A DNA stretch of 64,000 nt, taken from contig FJUW01000046.1 in assembly GCA_900074885.1 (NCBI GenBank), positions 597,645-661,644 of the forward strand, written 5' to 3'. The DNA comes from Rhynchosporium graminicola (lineage: Eukaryota; Ascomycota; Leotiomycetes; Helotiales; Ploettnerulaceae). The position numbers and the translations under genes are program-made. Under the pieces are notes generated by a model, which was given only the letters and a program-made list of their open reading frames with translations, was not told where the DNA came from and made no database searches. This document shows positions 1 through 11,470 of the stretch, one piece after another. Numbering within the stretch: the stretch's first letter is position 1; each line of letters begins with the position of its first letter.

Positions 1-360
1 TAGAAGGAGGTCGATTCTGCCGAGGGGGATAAATTATACCGGGGTATAGGGGTTACGAGTCGGATTCCGGCAATTTCCGCTAGGGTAATAAGCTACTTCG
101 TCCTAGCCTAAAAGTAAGGTTTTTCGCTATTAGAGCTACTTTCGGAAGGTTAAAGTCGGGTAAGAGGTTAATAAATATTTTCTTTCTAGTAGAAGGAGGT
201 CGATTCTGCCGAGGGGGATAAATTATACCGGGGTATAGGGGTTACGAGTCGGATTCCGGTAATTTCCGCTAGGGTAATAAGCTACTTCGTCCTAGCCTAA
301 AAGCAAGGTTTTTCGCTATTAGAGCTACTTTCAGAAGGTTAAAGTTAAGTAAGAGGATAA
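1..360. repeat. ~189 bp tandem repeat, two copies
   Basis: A unit starting with TAGAAGGAGGTCGATTCTGC occurs at 1 and again at 190, differing at only a few bases. Further copies start at 1,900 (only the first ~90 bp) and 2,018. The reverse complement can be read as protein-like sequence, so it may be part of a minus-strand retroelement internal region. Confidence 0.85.
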
Positions 361-728
361 TAAATATTAGGGCTTATAGGGAAGTTTCTACTTAAAATTC
401 GTCTGCTATTTTATTTCGTACGCATAAAGGAACGAGTTTCGAAGAATCCGAGAGTGACTTCGTAGTAATATTAGTGCTTCTAAAGCTAAATTACGTTCAA
501 ATTCCTAGCTATCTAAGAGATCTCTAGAATCTTAGCTCTTTTAAAAACCTAATTATCGAATTCGTAATTAATAGTACTAACTGTTTCCGTATGATTCCGA
601 AAATCTAAGGTAAGTAGAGATAACTTAGCGAAGAGCTCCCTAATAGTCGAAATCGTACGTCCGAATCGAGTTTTCTAAGTAAGATATTATTTAATACTAT
701 TCCTAGTAATCTTAATCTTTCTATTTAA

Positions 729-1004
729 TATAACGATATAAGACTTAAAGCAGTATATAAATAAGAATAAATAAGTAGAGAGGCTAAGAGCGATCTTATA
801 TAGTCTAGTACGAAGGAAACAGAAAGATATAGAGCTCTAAAGGAGTCTGCACTTTCTATATATATAAGGAGGGTATGCCTAAGGCACCGATACTGGCCCG
901 TATCTGCTACGTATGCCTAAGGCACCGATACTGGCCCGTATCTGCCACGTATGCCTAAGGTACCGATACTGGCCCGTATCTGCCACGTATACCATGCGCC
1001 GTCA
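729..1004 (-). repeat. LTR, family A, minus orientation (5' type)
   Basis: On the minus strand it begins TGACGGCG and ends near TCGTTATA, where TA probably replaces an original CA. It is followed on that strand by TTAAATAGAAAGATTAAG, which also follows the LTRs at 2,559 and 10,509, so this is a 5'-type LTR. It carries an internal 38 bp triplication at 873-986 that the other copies lack. Confidence 0.75.
873..986. repeat. 38 bp tandem triplication inside an LTR
   Basis: A 38 bp unit beginning GTATGCCTAAGGC starts at 873, 911 and 949. The sister LTRs at 1,349, 2,559 and 11,271 have a single unit. The copies differ at a few positions only. Confidence 0.9.
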
Positions 1005-1348
1005 CATAAATTAGTAAAGTCACGCTTTAGTAAGTCTTATCTTACTAAGAAGATCTTACTCTTAGATAATAGATTAGACTCTACTTTCCTCTAATAGAGA
1101 GTATTAATACGAGACTAGCTAGCTATAAACGCTAACTATTACCTTACGGACTTCTCTTAGCGCGTTCTCGTATAAGAGCTAGTTATTAGATTAGCTAAAG
1201 AGTATCTTACGCTTTAGTACTTTACTAATAAGTTTAAAACTAGTAATAAAATAATCTCCTTATTAGAAGAGAACTTTCTTACTAGTTTAGAGGAAGATAA
1301 TTATTATAACGCTTTCTACTACTTAGAAATATAATAACCCGGCTATAT

Positions 1349-1548
1349 TATAACGACACAAGACTCAAGGCGGTATATAAGTAAGAATAAACAAGTAGGG
1401 AGGCTAAGAGCGATCTTATATAGTCTGGTACGAAGGAAACAGAAAGATATAGAGCTCTAAAGGAGTCTGCACCTTCTATATATATAAGGAGGGTATGCCT
1501 AAGGCACCGATACTGGCCCGTATCTGCCACGTATACTATGCGCCGTTA
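1349..1548 (-). repeat. LTR, family A, minus orientation (3' type)
   Basis: A 200 bp copy of the family A LTR. To its right, on the minus strand just upstream of the LTR, is a purine-rich tract (complement of 1,549-1,562), as expected for a polypurine tract preceding a 3' LTR. The flanking 1,553-1,890 matches, inverted, the sequence at 10,765-11,100. Confidence 0.75.
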
Positions 1549-1552
1549 TATT

Positions 1553-1890
1553 ACCCCCTTCTAAGATAAAGGCTCGCCCTCGAGCCTTAAAGAATCGAAT
1601 AAAGGAAATAAAGTAAGTATAAAACGCAGTTGAATATAATAACCTCTAATTATTCTATTAAACCGAAACCGTAGATACTAATTCAGTACCGAGATTATCT
1701 CTTCTATAAAGGGAAATATAATCTCCGGTAATTATAATACCGAGTTTTACTAAATAAGCGAGGCTAAGCGAGTAATTAAAACACTTAAAAGTTACGAAAG
1801 AAACAAAAGTCTAAATCGAATTCTAAAGAAGCTAAAAGATTAAAGAGAGTTATTATCTTTATTAAGTAGATATAGAAAGTATTAAATTAA
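1553..1890 (-). repeat. Retroelement 3' internal segment, RIP-mutated copy
   Basis: Inverted relative of 10,765-11,100. This copy has lost most CpA/TpG sites, whereas the other copy retains many, which gives a direct before/after comparison for RIP. On the minus strand it has an open protein-like stretch that I could not assign to a family. Confidence 0.65.
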
Positions 1891-2017
1891 AAGTTCTAGT
1901 AGAAGGAGGTCGATTCTGCCGAGGGGGATAAATTATACCGGGGTATAGGGATTACGAGTCGAATTCCGATAATTTCTGCTAAGGTAATCAGGTAAGGAGA
2001 TAAAGGTTCTTTTCTAG

Positions 2018-2756
2018 TAGAAAGAGGTCGATTCTGCCGAGGGGGATAAATTATACCGGGGTATAAGGGTTATAAGTCGGATTCCGGTAATTTCCGCTAG
2101 AGTAATAAGCTACTTCGTCCTAGCCTAAAAGTAAGATTTTTCGCTATTAGAGCTACTTTCGGAAGGTTAAAGTTAAGTAAGAGGATAATAAATATTAGGG
2201 CTTATAAGGAAGTTTCTACCTAAAATTCGTCTGCTGTTTTACTTCGTACGTACGAAGGAACGAGTTTCGAAGTATCCGAGAGTAACTTCGTAGTAATACT
2301 AATACTTCTAAGGCTAAATTACGTTTAAATTCCTAGCTATCCGAGAGATCTCTAGAATCTTAGCTCTTTTAAAAACCTAACTATCGAATTCGTAATTAAT
2401 AGTACTAACTGTTTCTATATGATTTCGAAAATCTAAGGTAAGTAGAGATAACTTAGCGAAGAGCTCCTTAGTAATCGAAGTCGTACGTCCGAATCGAGTT
2501 TTCTAAGTGAGATATTATTTAATATTATCCCCGGTAGTCTTAATCTTTCTATTTAATATAATAATATAAGACTTAAGGCGGTATATAAGTAAGAATAAAC
2601 AAGTAGAGAAGCTAAGAGCGATCTTATATAGTCTAGTATAAAGGAAACAGAAAGATGCAGAGCTCTAAAGGAGTCTGCACCTTCTATATATATAAGGAGG
2701 GTATGCCTAAGGCACTGATACTGGCCCGTATCTGCCACGTATACTATACGCCGTCA
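2018..2756. repeat. Long direct duplication, copy 2
   Basis: Second copy of the block at 190-1,004, about 1.8 kb downstream and in the same orientation. It ends with a minus-strand LTR next to the start of the plus-strand gag-pol relic. Confidence 0.75.
2559..2756 (-). repeat. LTR, family A, minus orientation (5' type)
   Basis: About 198 bp, ending in the same 3' neighbour sequence as the LTR at 729-1,004. It abuts the gag end of the plus-strand gypsy relic, which therefore lacks a matching plus-strand 5' LTR. Confidence 0.75.
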
Positions 2757-2759
2757 CAT

Positions 2760-5700
2760 ATATACGCGAGACTTTCGCCGAGTTTCGTAGTCGATTTTAA
2801 AGTGCTATTATCTAAAGTAAAGTTAAAAAGAAAGAGTAGTTCTTTTATATATAAGATAAGATTATATTATCCTTATACGCTTTAACTCTTATTATTAAAC
2901 TAATATAAAATAAGAACTACGCTTCTATAGTTAGATCTTTACTTTCTTTTAATACTAAGTATTACTATAACTTAGAATATATCTATCCTAAGAAAGCTAC
3001 TACTTAAGTATAGTACTATAAGCTTACTATTACTACTATAACTACTACTAGTTCTACCTCTTATTAGTCCTTAAGCTTAGCTCCTCGATAAACTACTCCT
3101 ATACTATATATATATACTTCTACTCTAGTATAAGCTAGTACTCCTTCCGCGCTAAAACGCCTTACTACCTCGATCGGAGAACCCCTTAGGTATTATAGTT
3201 ATAAATAGCTTAGTTATATTAAGCTAGACTACCCTAACCTGCCTAAAGTTTAATTAATTAATAAATTTCCAGAAGAGGATTAAGTAACTAAAGAAGTAAT
3301 AGAAAATATACCCTCCGAATCTAGATTAATACTAAAGGGAAATAATAAGGCCTAGGTAAAAACTCTTTCCTAAGTCTATATAAGTATAATCTCTTTAATC
3401 TAGACTTTAACTTCTTAATAAGAGGTAAATAATTTATATACCTAATTATAGTTAGTATAAACGGGCTAGGAGTCTCTATAAATAGCTTAATTAATACTAG
3501 AGCGAATAGTTATCTATTTATTAATTATACTCTTACCGGATAATTATTAGGGGCCCTTAGTATTAAAATCGAGCTACTACTTTATTCTATTTTAATATAT
3601 AGTTTCTAATAGTCTATTAGAACTTATATTACTTATTTTATACGTTTATACTTTTCTATTAATAATAAGCGTATTTATAACTACCTTTTTATTCTCCTTA
3701 ATTTAGAATAATAAGATATAATTATTAATATTAAATAGATATAACGATTTCAAGTTAAGCTAGATACGCTTTATTATAAGCTACTATAGTCGGAATACTA
3801 TTTAGCTACTCTCTAATATAATAAGGAGATAATTATAACTCTACTACCTTATAAACCTAGTATTAATCGATCTTACTAAATCGATACTAATACGCGGGAC
3901 TTAGCTATAAACTAGCTAGACTAATACTAATTATACTAAATAGTAGTAATATAGTATATTAACGTATTATCCTTACTCTTTAACTTATTTCTACTTATCG
4001 CTAAGGAATCCGAACTCTTTTCCGCTCCGAATTTATTAAGAAAGGTACTTATACTAAAACTTTATTATAAGTGCTCCTCTTAACCTCTAAGGATTTAGAA
4101 ACTAATTCCGATTTACTAAATTAGTACTATAGCTTTTTACTTTAATATAAAATATAAAAGTTCCGAATTATTCTTTATTAGTATCTACGAGATAAACTAC
4201 CTCTTATAAGACTATCTAAATAGTAACTCTCCTGAGGATCCCGATATCGAATAACTCGTAGCCGAAAAGCTACTAGAATAATACTATACTCTTAAGGAAG
4301 CTTTTTCTAAGTAGGATTCTAATATTCTTCTACTATATCGCTTATATAATNTATTAAATAGATATAACGATTTCAAGTTAAGCTAGATACGCTTTATTAT
4401 AAGCTACTATAGTCGGAATACTATTTAGCTACTCTCTAATATAATAAGGAGATAATTATAACTCTACTACCTTATAAACCTAGTATTAATCGATCTTACT
4501 AAATCGATACTAATACGCGGGACTTAGCTATAAACTAGCTAGACTAATACTAATTATACTAAATAGTAGTAATATAGTATATTAACGTATTATCCTTACT
4601 CTTTAACTTATTTCTACTTATCGCTAAGGAATCCGAACTCTTTTCCGCTCCGAATTTATTAAGAAAGGTACTTATACTAAAACTTTATTATAAGTGCTCC
4701 TCTTAACCTCTAAGGATTTAGAAACTAATTCCGATTTACTAAATTAGTACTATAGCTTTTTACTTTAATATAAAATATAAAAGTTCCGAATTATTCTTTA
4801 TTAGTATCTACGAGATAAACTACCTCTTATAAGACTATCTAAATAGTAACTCTCCTGAGGATCCCGATATCGAATAACTCGTAGCCGAAAAGCTACTAGA
4901 ATAATACTATACTCTTAAGGAAGCTTTTTCTAAGTAGGATTCTAATATTCTTCTACTATATCGCTTATATAATTATAAAATTATTCTAGAAGAACTATTA
5001 CTTAATATATATTCGCCCTTATATTAGTAATCTATAGATAAATTACGAGTAACTAAGGAGTATCTTATAAAGAACTTAGATAAGAGATTTATTAAATCTA
5101 GCTAAAGTCCCTTTATATTACTTACATTATTTATTAAAAAAGCTAATAGAGGATTATACTTCTATATTAACTATTATAAGCTTAATACGATCACTCGAAA
5201 GGATTTATACTTAATACTTAGGATCGATAAGCTCTTAACTCGTATATCTAAAGTAATAATCTTTATTAAACTAGATATCCGGGTAGTATTTAACTATATC
5301 TATATAGACCCCGAATCAGAGGAATATACTACTTTCCGAACCTACTTCGGATCTTATAAATATAAAGTATTACTTTTTAGGCTCTATAATAGACTTAGTA
5401 TATACTAGCGATATATAAATAATATACTATTAGACTACTTAGATAATTTCTATATAGCTTACTTAGATAATATCCTTATATACTTAGAAACGCTCTAAGA
5501 ATATAAAGAATATATTAAATTAGTACTATAACGCTTAATAGATATCGGACTTTAAGTAGATATTAAGAAAAGCGAATTCTATATTACTCGGACTAAATAC
5601 CTTAGATATATTATTACTATTAACAGAATCGAGCCAGATCCCGAGAAAGTAGTACTATTAGTAGATTAGAAGTACTCCGAAATAGTAATAGCTATAAAAT

Positions 5701-7900
5701 CCTTCTTAGGATTCTATAGGTTCTATTATTAATTTATTTAGAATTTCGGCCTTATCGCTAAACCTCTCTTAGTACTTACTCGGCTTATAGTACTATAGAA
5801 TTTCACTAACGATTATAAGAAGTCCTTCGACGATTTATATTAATAGCTACTATTAGTATAGAAATTATATTATTTTAACTCTAAATTATAAACTAAACTA
5901 GAAACTAATACTTCTAATAGTATAATAGCTAGAGTTATCTTCTAATTATATAAAGATAACTAGTAATATCTAATTACATTCTACTCCTATATTCTTAATA
6001 GATATAAACTAAACTAAGAGATCTATAATAAGGAGCTATATGCTATTATTAAGTCTTTCCGGAAATAGAAACCGGAACTTATATTTCTATAATATTATAC
6101 TAGCGTATATATAGACTATCGATCTTTAGAATACTTTATAACTACTAAAGTCCTAACTAGTAAGTAAGCTAGATAGATAGAATTCCTTTCCGAATTCAAC
6201 TTTCAAATTATATATATACTTAGTAAAGATAACGCTAAAGCTAATATCCTTAGCTATAGGGAATAAGATCTAAGGATATAGGAATAATAGAAATAAGATA
6301 GTAAATCTTAGGTTTTATTACCTCTAGACTACTTAGACCTTAGGATTAACGCGGAACTAGCTAAGTATTATATCGATTAAATTAGTTATATATACCTAAT
6401 ATTACTAGGGACTAATACGCTACCGGAACTTATACGTAACTCTTTTAATTTAATCGAGAAACTATATTAATTTAACTGAGAATCGTTCTCTAATAAATAG
6501 AATATATTAGGAGATAGCTATACTATTAACGATAGTTTACTACTTTATAATAGTTATCTATACGTATAACGCTATACCCTACTATATACTTATTTAATTA
6601 GCGAAATCTATAATTAAGTTTCTTTTACTTATCTAAATACTCGTAAGACTACTGAAATAATTTCTACCTATTACTACTAGAAAGGACTTATATCGGATAT
6701 AAAATAGTATACTTATAATTACCGCCCTTATTAGTACTCTTATCTAAAGTAAACGAAATAGTAAGGATTCCTATACTTATTACTAGTGCTTAGCTACTTT
6801 ATATAGCACTTAGCTATAGATTTTAAGGACTTCCCGCCTGATAACTAAGGATTTAATAAGATATTAGTATTTATTAACTACCTAGAGAAAGACTCCGTAT
6901 TAATACTATACTACTATAATATTAATACCCGCGGGATAGCGATATTATTTATCTAATAGATATATTATTTCGGATATACTCCTAAGTTAATTATATCCGA
7001 CTAAGGAGCTTAGTTAATCTTATCCTTTTAGTAAAAGTTTTACTATATAATTAGAGTTAAAGTTAAGCTCTCTACCTCTTTCTATTAGTAAACCGACGGA
7101 TAAATAGAGATTATAAATCAGTATATTAACTAACGCCTTAGACCTTTTATTAATTACTACTAGAGTAACTAGAGCGAATTACTACTAATAATAAACCGCG
7201 CCTAAGTAACTCTACCTTACGACTCTATCGGTATAGCGCTATATACCTTTAAATATAGTATATTACTACGGAATAGCTAGGATTAGAAGTAACTTACCGG
7301 ATCGATACTATAAGAGAAGCTTAACTATACTAATACTAAATCCCTAGCTAAACGTACTAAATCCGCTATCGAGGTTATAAAAGCTAATATACTAGCTACT
7401 TAGTATAAGATAAGCGCTATAACTAACCTGAAATAATATAGTATTAACTAAGAAGTTAGAGATAAGGTATTTCTCTTTATAAAGAACCTTAAGAATTACT
7501 AGCTAAGTAAGAAGCTATCTAGTCTCTAGGTAGGATTATATTAGGTTCTAGCTAAGATCGGATACTCCTATAAGCTAGATTTACTCCCGGGATCTTCTAT
7601 ATACGATATATTCGCCTCCGAATTACTCTTTAAGGACTCGGACGACTTATTATTAAGCTAGGAGTTATTAAACTTACTCCTAGAGGTTATTACTACTTAA
7701 GAAGAGTAAGAGTTATAAGATATACTCGCTATATAGCTCCTAAGAGGTAATCTAAAGTATTAAGTTAGCTAGCTAGGCTACGACCCGGACCTAACTTAGT
7801 ATAACGCTTCTAACTTAATAAGTACTCTATATAAGCTTAGAGACTTCTATATTACTAACTTAAGTAAACCTAGACCTCTACGTAAACTAGATTAGTAGAT
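2760..7900 (+). pseudogene. Ty3/gypsy chromodomain retrotransposon gag-pol relic
   Basis: Translation, ignoring stops, gives the domains in order. A Gag zinc knuckle lies near 3,191-3,247 with its Cys codons turned to Tyr. An aspartic protease lies near 3,470-3,740, with its DTGA signature decayed to NTRA (3,490-3,501). Reverse transcriptase spans about 5,180-5,770 and its YLDD box now reads YLDN at 5,461-5,472. RNase H is at about 5,870-6,260 and integrase at about 6,640-7,500. A C-terminal chromodomain spans about 7,700-7,880. Such enzymes copy the element RNA into DNA and insert it, and chromodomain integrases of this type are known to target modified histones. Dozens of TAG/TAA codons sit where Trp/Gln are expected, so it is dead. 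A 622 bp internal duplication at 3,729-4,973 is probably an assembly artefact. Confidence 0.9.
3729..4973. other. 622 bp direct duplication around a single N
   Basis: Bases 3,729-4,350 are repeated at 4,352-4,973 with an offset of 623, and position 4,351 is N. I see no differences between the copies. Perfect identity in otherwise divergent RIP-mutated DNA, plus the N exactly at the junction, points to two overlapping contig ends that were not merged. Confidence 0.9.
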
Positions 7901-8049
7901 TAAGGCCTAGGAAGATAGAATAGACGACTATAGTTACTTAGAAGATAATAAGCTATTATAATTACTAGTATTAGAATTTATTACTAGGAATAATCCCCCG
8001 ATTATACTCTGTAATAACGCTATATCTAAAACTCTACTTCTTTAATTAC

Positions 8050-9250
8050 TTCTACTTTACTAGCTTTCTCTCTTAAGTTCTCCGGAGCTTCTAGTAAATC
8101 TGGAATATCTAGAATCAGAATTACTATATCTAACTCTTTACCTAAATCTACTAATATAGCTTTAGTAGTAAACTAAGTATAATAGCTAATTCTACGGGCT
8201 TTTTTCTTTAGAGAGAGTCTAGGAGTATCTAGATCTAATACTATCTCTAAACTAGAAAGTAAATTCCTTTTTCCCTTAGTATTAGATATTATAACTTTAA
8301 ATATAGCTTTCTTTATAAATTCCCGTATAATACTATTTAATTCCTTTATCTACTTTAATACTATTTTAGCTATTAACTTAGACTTCGCCGAATCGATTAT
8401 TAGAAGATCTAAATCTTATATCGCGTTAGTATCGTACTAGTATCTAAGGGTTTAAGATCGTAACTTATTACTTTAATAAACTCTAACTCCTTAAATACTT
8501 TCTTTATAGAACGCTTTAAAGCTTAAGTCTTTACTAATTATATAGTAGTAATCTCTAATATAATAGTAGGAGCAGTAGATTTCGTAAGATAATAGATCTG
8601 ATTAATAGCTTTATAAGTAGCTACGATACTATCCCGATTTAGCTCCGCGTCCTTAGCTTCGCTACTAGGAAGTAAACTAGATAAAATAATATACTTTATA
8701 TTAATATAGTTAAGTAACTATAACACGTTAGTATATATAACTACGTTTATATTTAAGTAACTTATATACTTATAACTACTCTTTAACGCTGAATAATACT
8801 TATAAAGCTTAGAGTTAAGCTTATTAAATAAGTATAGGAGTTCTAAAATAGGAGTATTATTATACTTTATCTTAAGGAAGGCGCGAATATATTATAGGTA
8901 ATATATATAATACGCTACTGAAAGAGTACTAGTAGGAACTAGTAAAGGTATTATAGGAGTTAGCGTTATAGATCCGTGAAACCCTTATACTATACTTAAG
9001 GACTATCTCTAAAACTAAGATAGGAAACTTACTTATATTAAGAGAAGAGTTAATTAGGTCGATTAATATATAAGATTATAGCAGACTGCTATAGTAGTTA
9101 GTAATAATACCTACTATAGGAGCCGTATTATAGTCTAAGGAAAGTAAACTTATAAGTTAAAGTAGTTATCGCGGTTAAAAAGGAAAGGCTCTAATATTAA
9201 TAAACCCTTTCCTTTATATACCTTACGCCCTATTTAAACTCGACTCCTAC
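8050..9250 (-). pseudogene. Antisense reading frame downstream of pol
   Basis: Between the chromodomain and the plus-strand LTR at 9,499, the minus strand has long protein-like stretches once TAG/TAA are read as former Trp/Gln codons. The clearest part runs roughly from 9,010 down to 8,520. The plus strand shows nothing comparable. No domain is recognisable. It may be an accessory antisense gene of the gypsy element or part of a different element inserted here. Confidence 0.4.
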
Positions 9251-9498
9251 TATAAATAAATAAAGTAAATACCGCTTACCGCCTGATTTAGAAGCTACGA
9301 CTAATATAGTACTATTATAGCGATATAACTAGTTAGAACCTGATAAAGAATTTACTACTACTAAAGAGTAGCTAGCGCTTATTACGCGAATATCGACGAA
9401 AATAGTTATAATAAAGACTAATTCTAGTATAAACTATAACATTCCGAGCTTAAGGTTAAGCTCTTCTTAAGAGAGGGGTAATATAAAAATAGCTAAAA

Positions 9499-9749
9499 TG
9501 AATATAAAATAAGAAGAAGAATAGATAATAGGGCCTAAGTTCATAGGTATCCCGGTAGAACTAGTATCCGACCCGGTATAATATCAGACTAGTACCGGTA
9601 TATATATATAAGGTGCCTTATACTCTATCTTTCTTCTTCTTCCTTCCTTATCTTTTTATTTCTTTCGTAGTAGACTATATAAGATCGCTCTTAGCCTCCT
9701 TACTTGTTTATTCTTGCTTGTATACCGCCTTGAGTCTTGTATCGTTATA
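9499..9749 (+). repeat. LTR, family B, plus orientation (3' type)
   Basis: Begins TGAATATAAAATAAG and ends ATCGTTATA. A purine-rich AGAGAGGGGTAATA lies shortly upstream, so this is the likely 3' LTR of the plus-strand gypsy relic. Its last ~95 bp match family A LTRs while the first part does not. An inverted copy is at 10,509-10,757. Confidence 0.75.
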
Positions 9750-10508
9750 AGTACTACGTATCAGAATAGAGTTTATTAGGTTATTAAACTCCGCTATACG
9801 CGGAGATTATAGTATTAGTTCTAGTAAGAGAGTCGAAGATAAGCGAGGGACCCTTATAAGGAACTTATCTTATATAGAGGTTAGTCTATCTATAGTATCT
9901 TCTAGAGAGTTATTCTTTTCCTCTTAGTCCGCTAATCGTTATAAGAGGGAATAGATCAGGTTCGAGTCACCTATAGTAATAAGAGTACTTAGCGATTATA
10001 CTCTTAGTGAATTTCGCTTTTATTTTCCTTTCTCTCTCGGTTAGTACTTCCTTAATAAGGTATTAATATTCTTTAAGGTAAGAGACGTTTAGGGTAAGGA
10101 AAGGTATAATAGATTAAGTTCGGAAGTAGAGCAGGGAGGATCGCGTTAAGTTCCCTTAGAACTAGAGGAGTCTCTAGTTTATTAGTTAAGAGCTATAATA
10201 GTAGCTTAAAAAGAGGTATATTAGAGCTATTTTAGTAGCGATACGTAGAAGTTAAAGTTCTAGGGTATTTATTATACTTTCTTTAAAATCTATCTATAAT
10301 TCCTTTATACTAAGAGGGTTATTAAAGGAGCGTTAGTAAAAACTTCCTCTATTATACTATTTATAATAAGCTAAATTAAACCCTGATTTATAATTATCTA
10401 AGAGATCTCTAGTATCTTAGCTATATACGAGTAGTTATCGAATAACTAACTTAGTAGTAAGATATTATAGTAAGCTATCTCTAGTTATCTTAATCTTTTT
10501 ATTTAATA
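9750..10508. repeat. Spacer between inverted family B LTRs
   Basis: Flanked by LTRs in opposite orientation. The right end, on the minus strand, continues from the LTR with the TTAAATA-AAAGATTAAG sequence that also follows family A 5' LTRs, so this side is probably the start of a minus-strand element. The rest is RIP-mutated and unassigned. Confidence 0.5.
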
Positions 10509-10757
10509 TAATAATATAAAACTTAAGGTAGTATATAAGTAAGAATAAACAAGTAAGGAGGCTAAGAGCGATCTTATATAGTTTACTATAAAGGAAATAA
10601 AAAGATAAGGAAAGAAGAAGAAGAGAGATAGAGTATAAGGTACTTTATATATATATACCGGTACTAGCCCGATACTATACTAAGTCGGATACTAGTTCTG
10701 CCGGGATACTTATGAACTTGGGCCCTAGTATCTATCCTTCTTCTCATGTGATATTCA
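10509..10757 (-). repeat. LTR, family B, minus orientation (5' type)
   Basis: About 249 bp and the inverted partner of 9,499-9,749. Its 5' end on the minus strand keeps TGAATATCACATG with intact CpA/TpG, showing what the RIP-mutated partner lost. Confidence 0.75.
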
Positions 10758-10764
10758 GGTGAGC

Positions 10765-11100
10765 TGTCGTCATACTTTCTATATCTACTTAATAAAGATA
10801 TCTAACTCTCCTTAATCTTTTGGCTTCTTTAGAATTCGATTTAGACCTTCGTTTCTTTCGTAACCTTCAAGTGTTTCAATCACTCGCTTAGCCTCGCTTA
10901 TTCAGTAAAACTCGGCATTATAATTACCGGAGATTACGTTTCCCTCTGCAGAAGAGATAATCTCGGTACTAAATTAGTATCTATAGTTTCAGTTTAATAG
11001 AAATTTGGAAGGTTATCTTAATATTTGACTGCGTTTTGTACTTACTTGTTTCCTTAGTTACTTCGATTCTTTAAGGCTCGAGGGCGAGCCTTTATCTTAG
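10765..11100 (+). repeat. Retroelement 3' internal segment, weakly RIPped copy
   Basis: Inverted relative of 1,553-1,890. It keeps many TG and CA dinucleotides and leads through a polypurine tract (11,098-11,110) into a plus-strand family A LTR. Confidence 0.65.
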
Positions 11101-11369
11101 AAGGGGGTAATATGACGGCGCATAGTATACGTGGCAGATACGGGCCAGTATCGGTGCCTTAGGCATACCCTCCTTATATATATAGAAGGTGCAGACTCCT
11201 TTAGAGCTCTGNNNNNNNNNNNNNNNNNNNAAGGCTCGAGGGCGAGCCTTTATCTTAGAAGGGGGTAATATGACGGCGCATAGTATACGTGGCAGATACG
11301 GGCCAGTATCGGTGCCTTAGGCATACCCTCCTTATATATATAGAAGGTGCAGACTCCTTTAGAGCTCTG
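11073..11369. other. 19 N gap flanked by a 139 bp direct duplication
   Basis: Bases 11,073-11,211 reappear at 11,231-11,369, separated by N at 11,212-11,230. The copies appear identical. As at 4,351, this looks like an unmerged contig overlap and not a biological repeat. Confidence 0.9.
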
Positions 11370-11470
11370 CATCTTTCTGTTTCCTTCGTACCAGACTATA
11401 TAAGATCGCTCTTAGCCTCCCTACTTGTTTATTCTTGCTTATATACCGCCTTAAGTCTTGTGTCGTTATA
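11271..11470 (+). repeat. LTR, family A, plus orientation (3' type)
   Basis: A 200 bp copy beginning TGACGGCG and ending GTCGTTATA, preceded by the purine-rich AGAAGGGGGTAATA. A truncated duplicate of its first 99 bp at 11,113-11,211 comes from the assembly overlap. This is the least mutated family A copy in the window. Confidence 0.8.

Larger units (their letters stand above)
190..1004. repeat. Long direct duplication, copy 1
   Basis: The segment from the 189 bp unit through the minus-strand LTR is repeated at about 2,018-2,756 with scattered substitutions. Both copies read, on the minus strand, as LTR followed by retroelement internal sequence. The divergence between copies is mostly transitions, as expected after RIP. 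Confidence 0.75.

Noticed and set aside
1348..1530. Small frame repeated at 1,348, 2,553 and 11,289 as a possible conserved 60-64 aa protein
   Set aside because: All three lie inside family A LTR copies, so the similarity comes from the LTR sequence and not from a gene.
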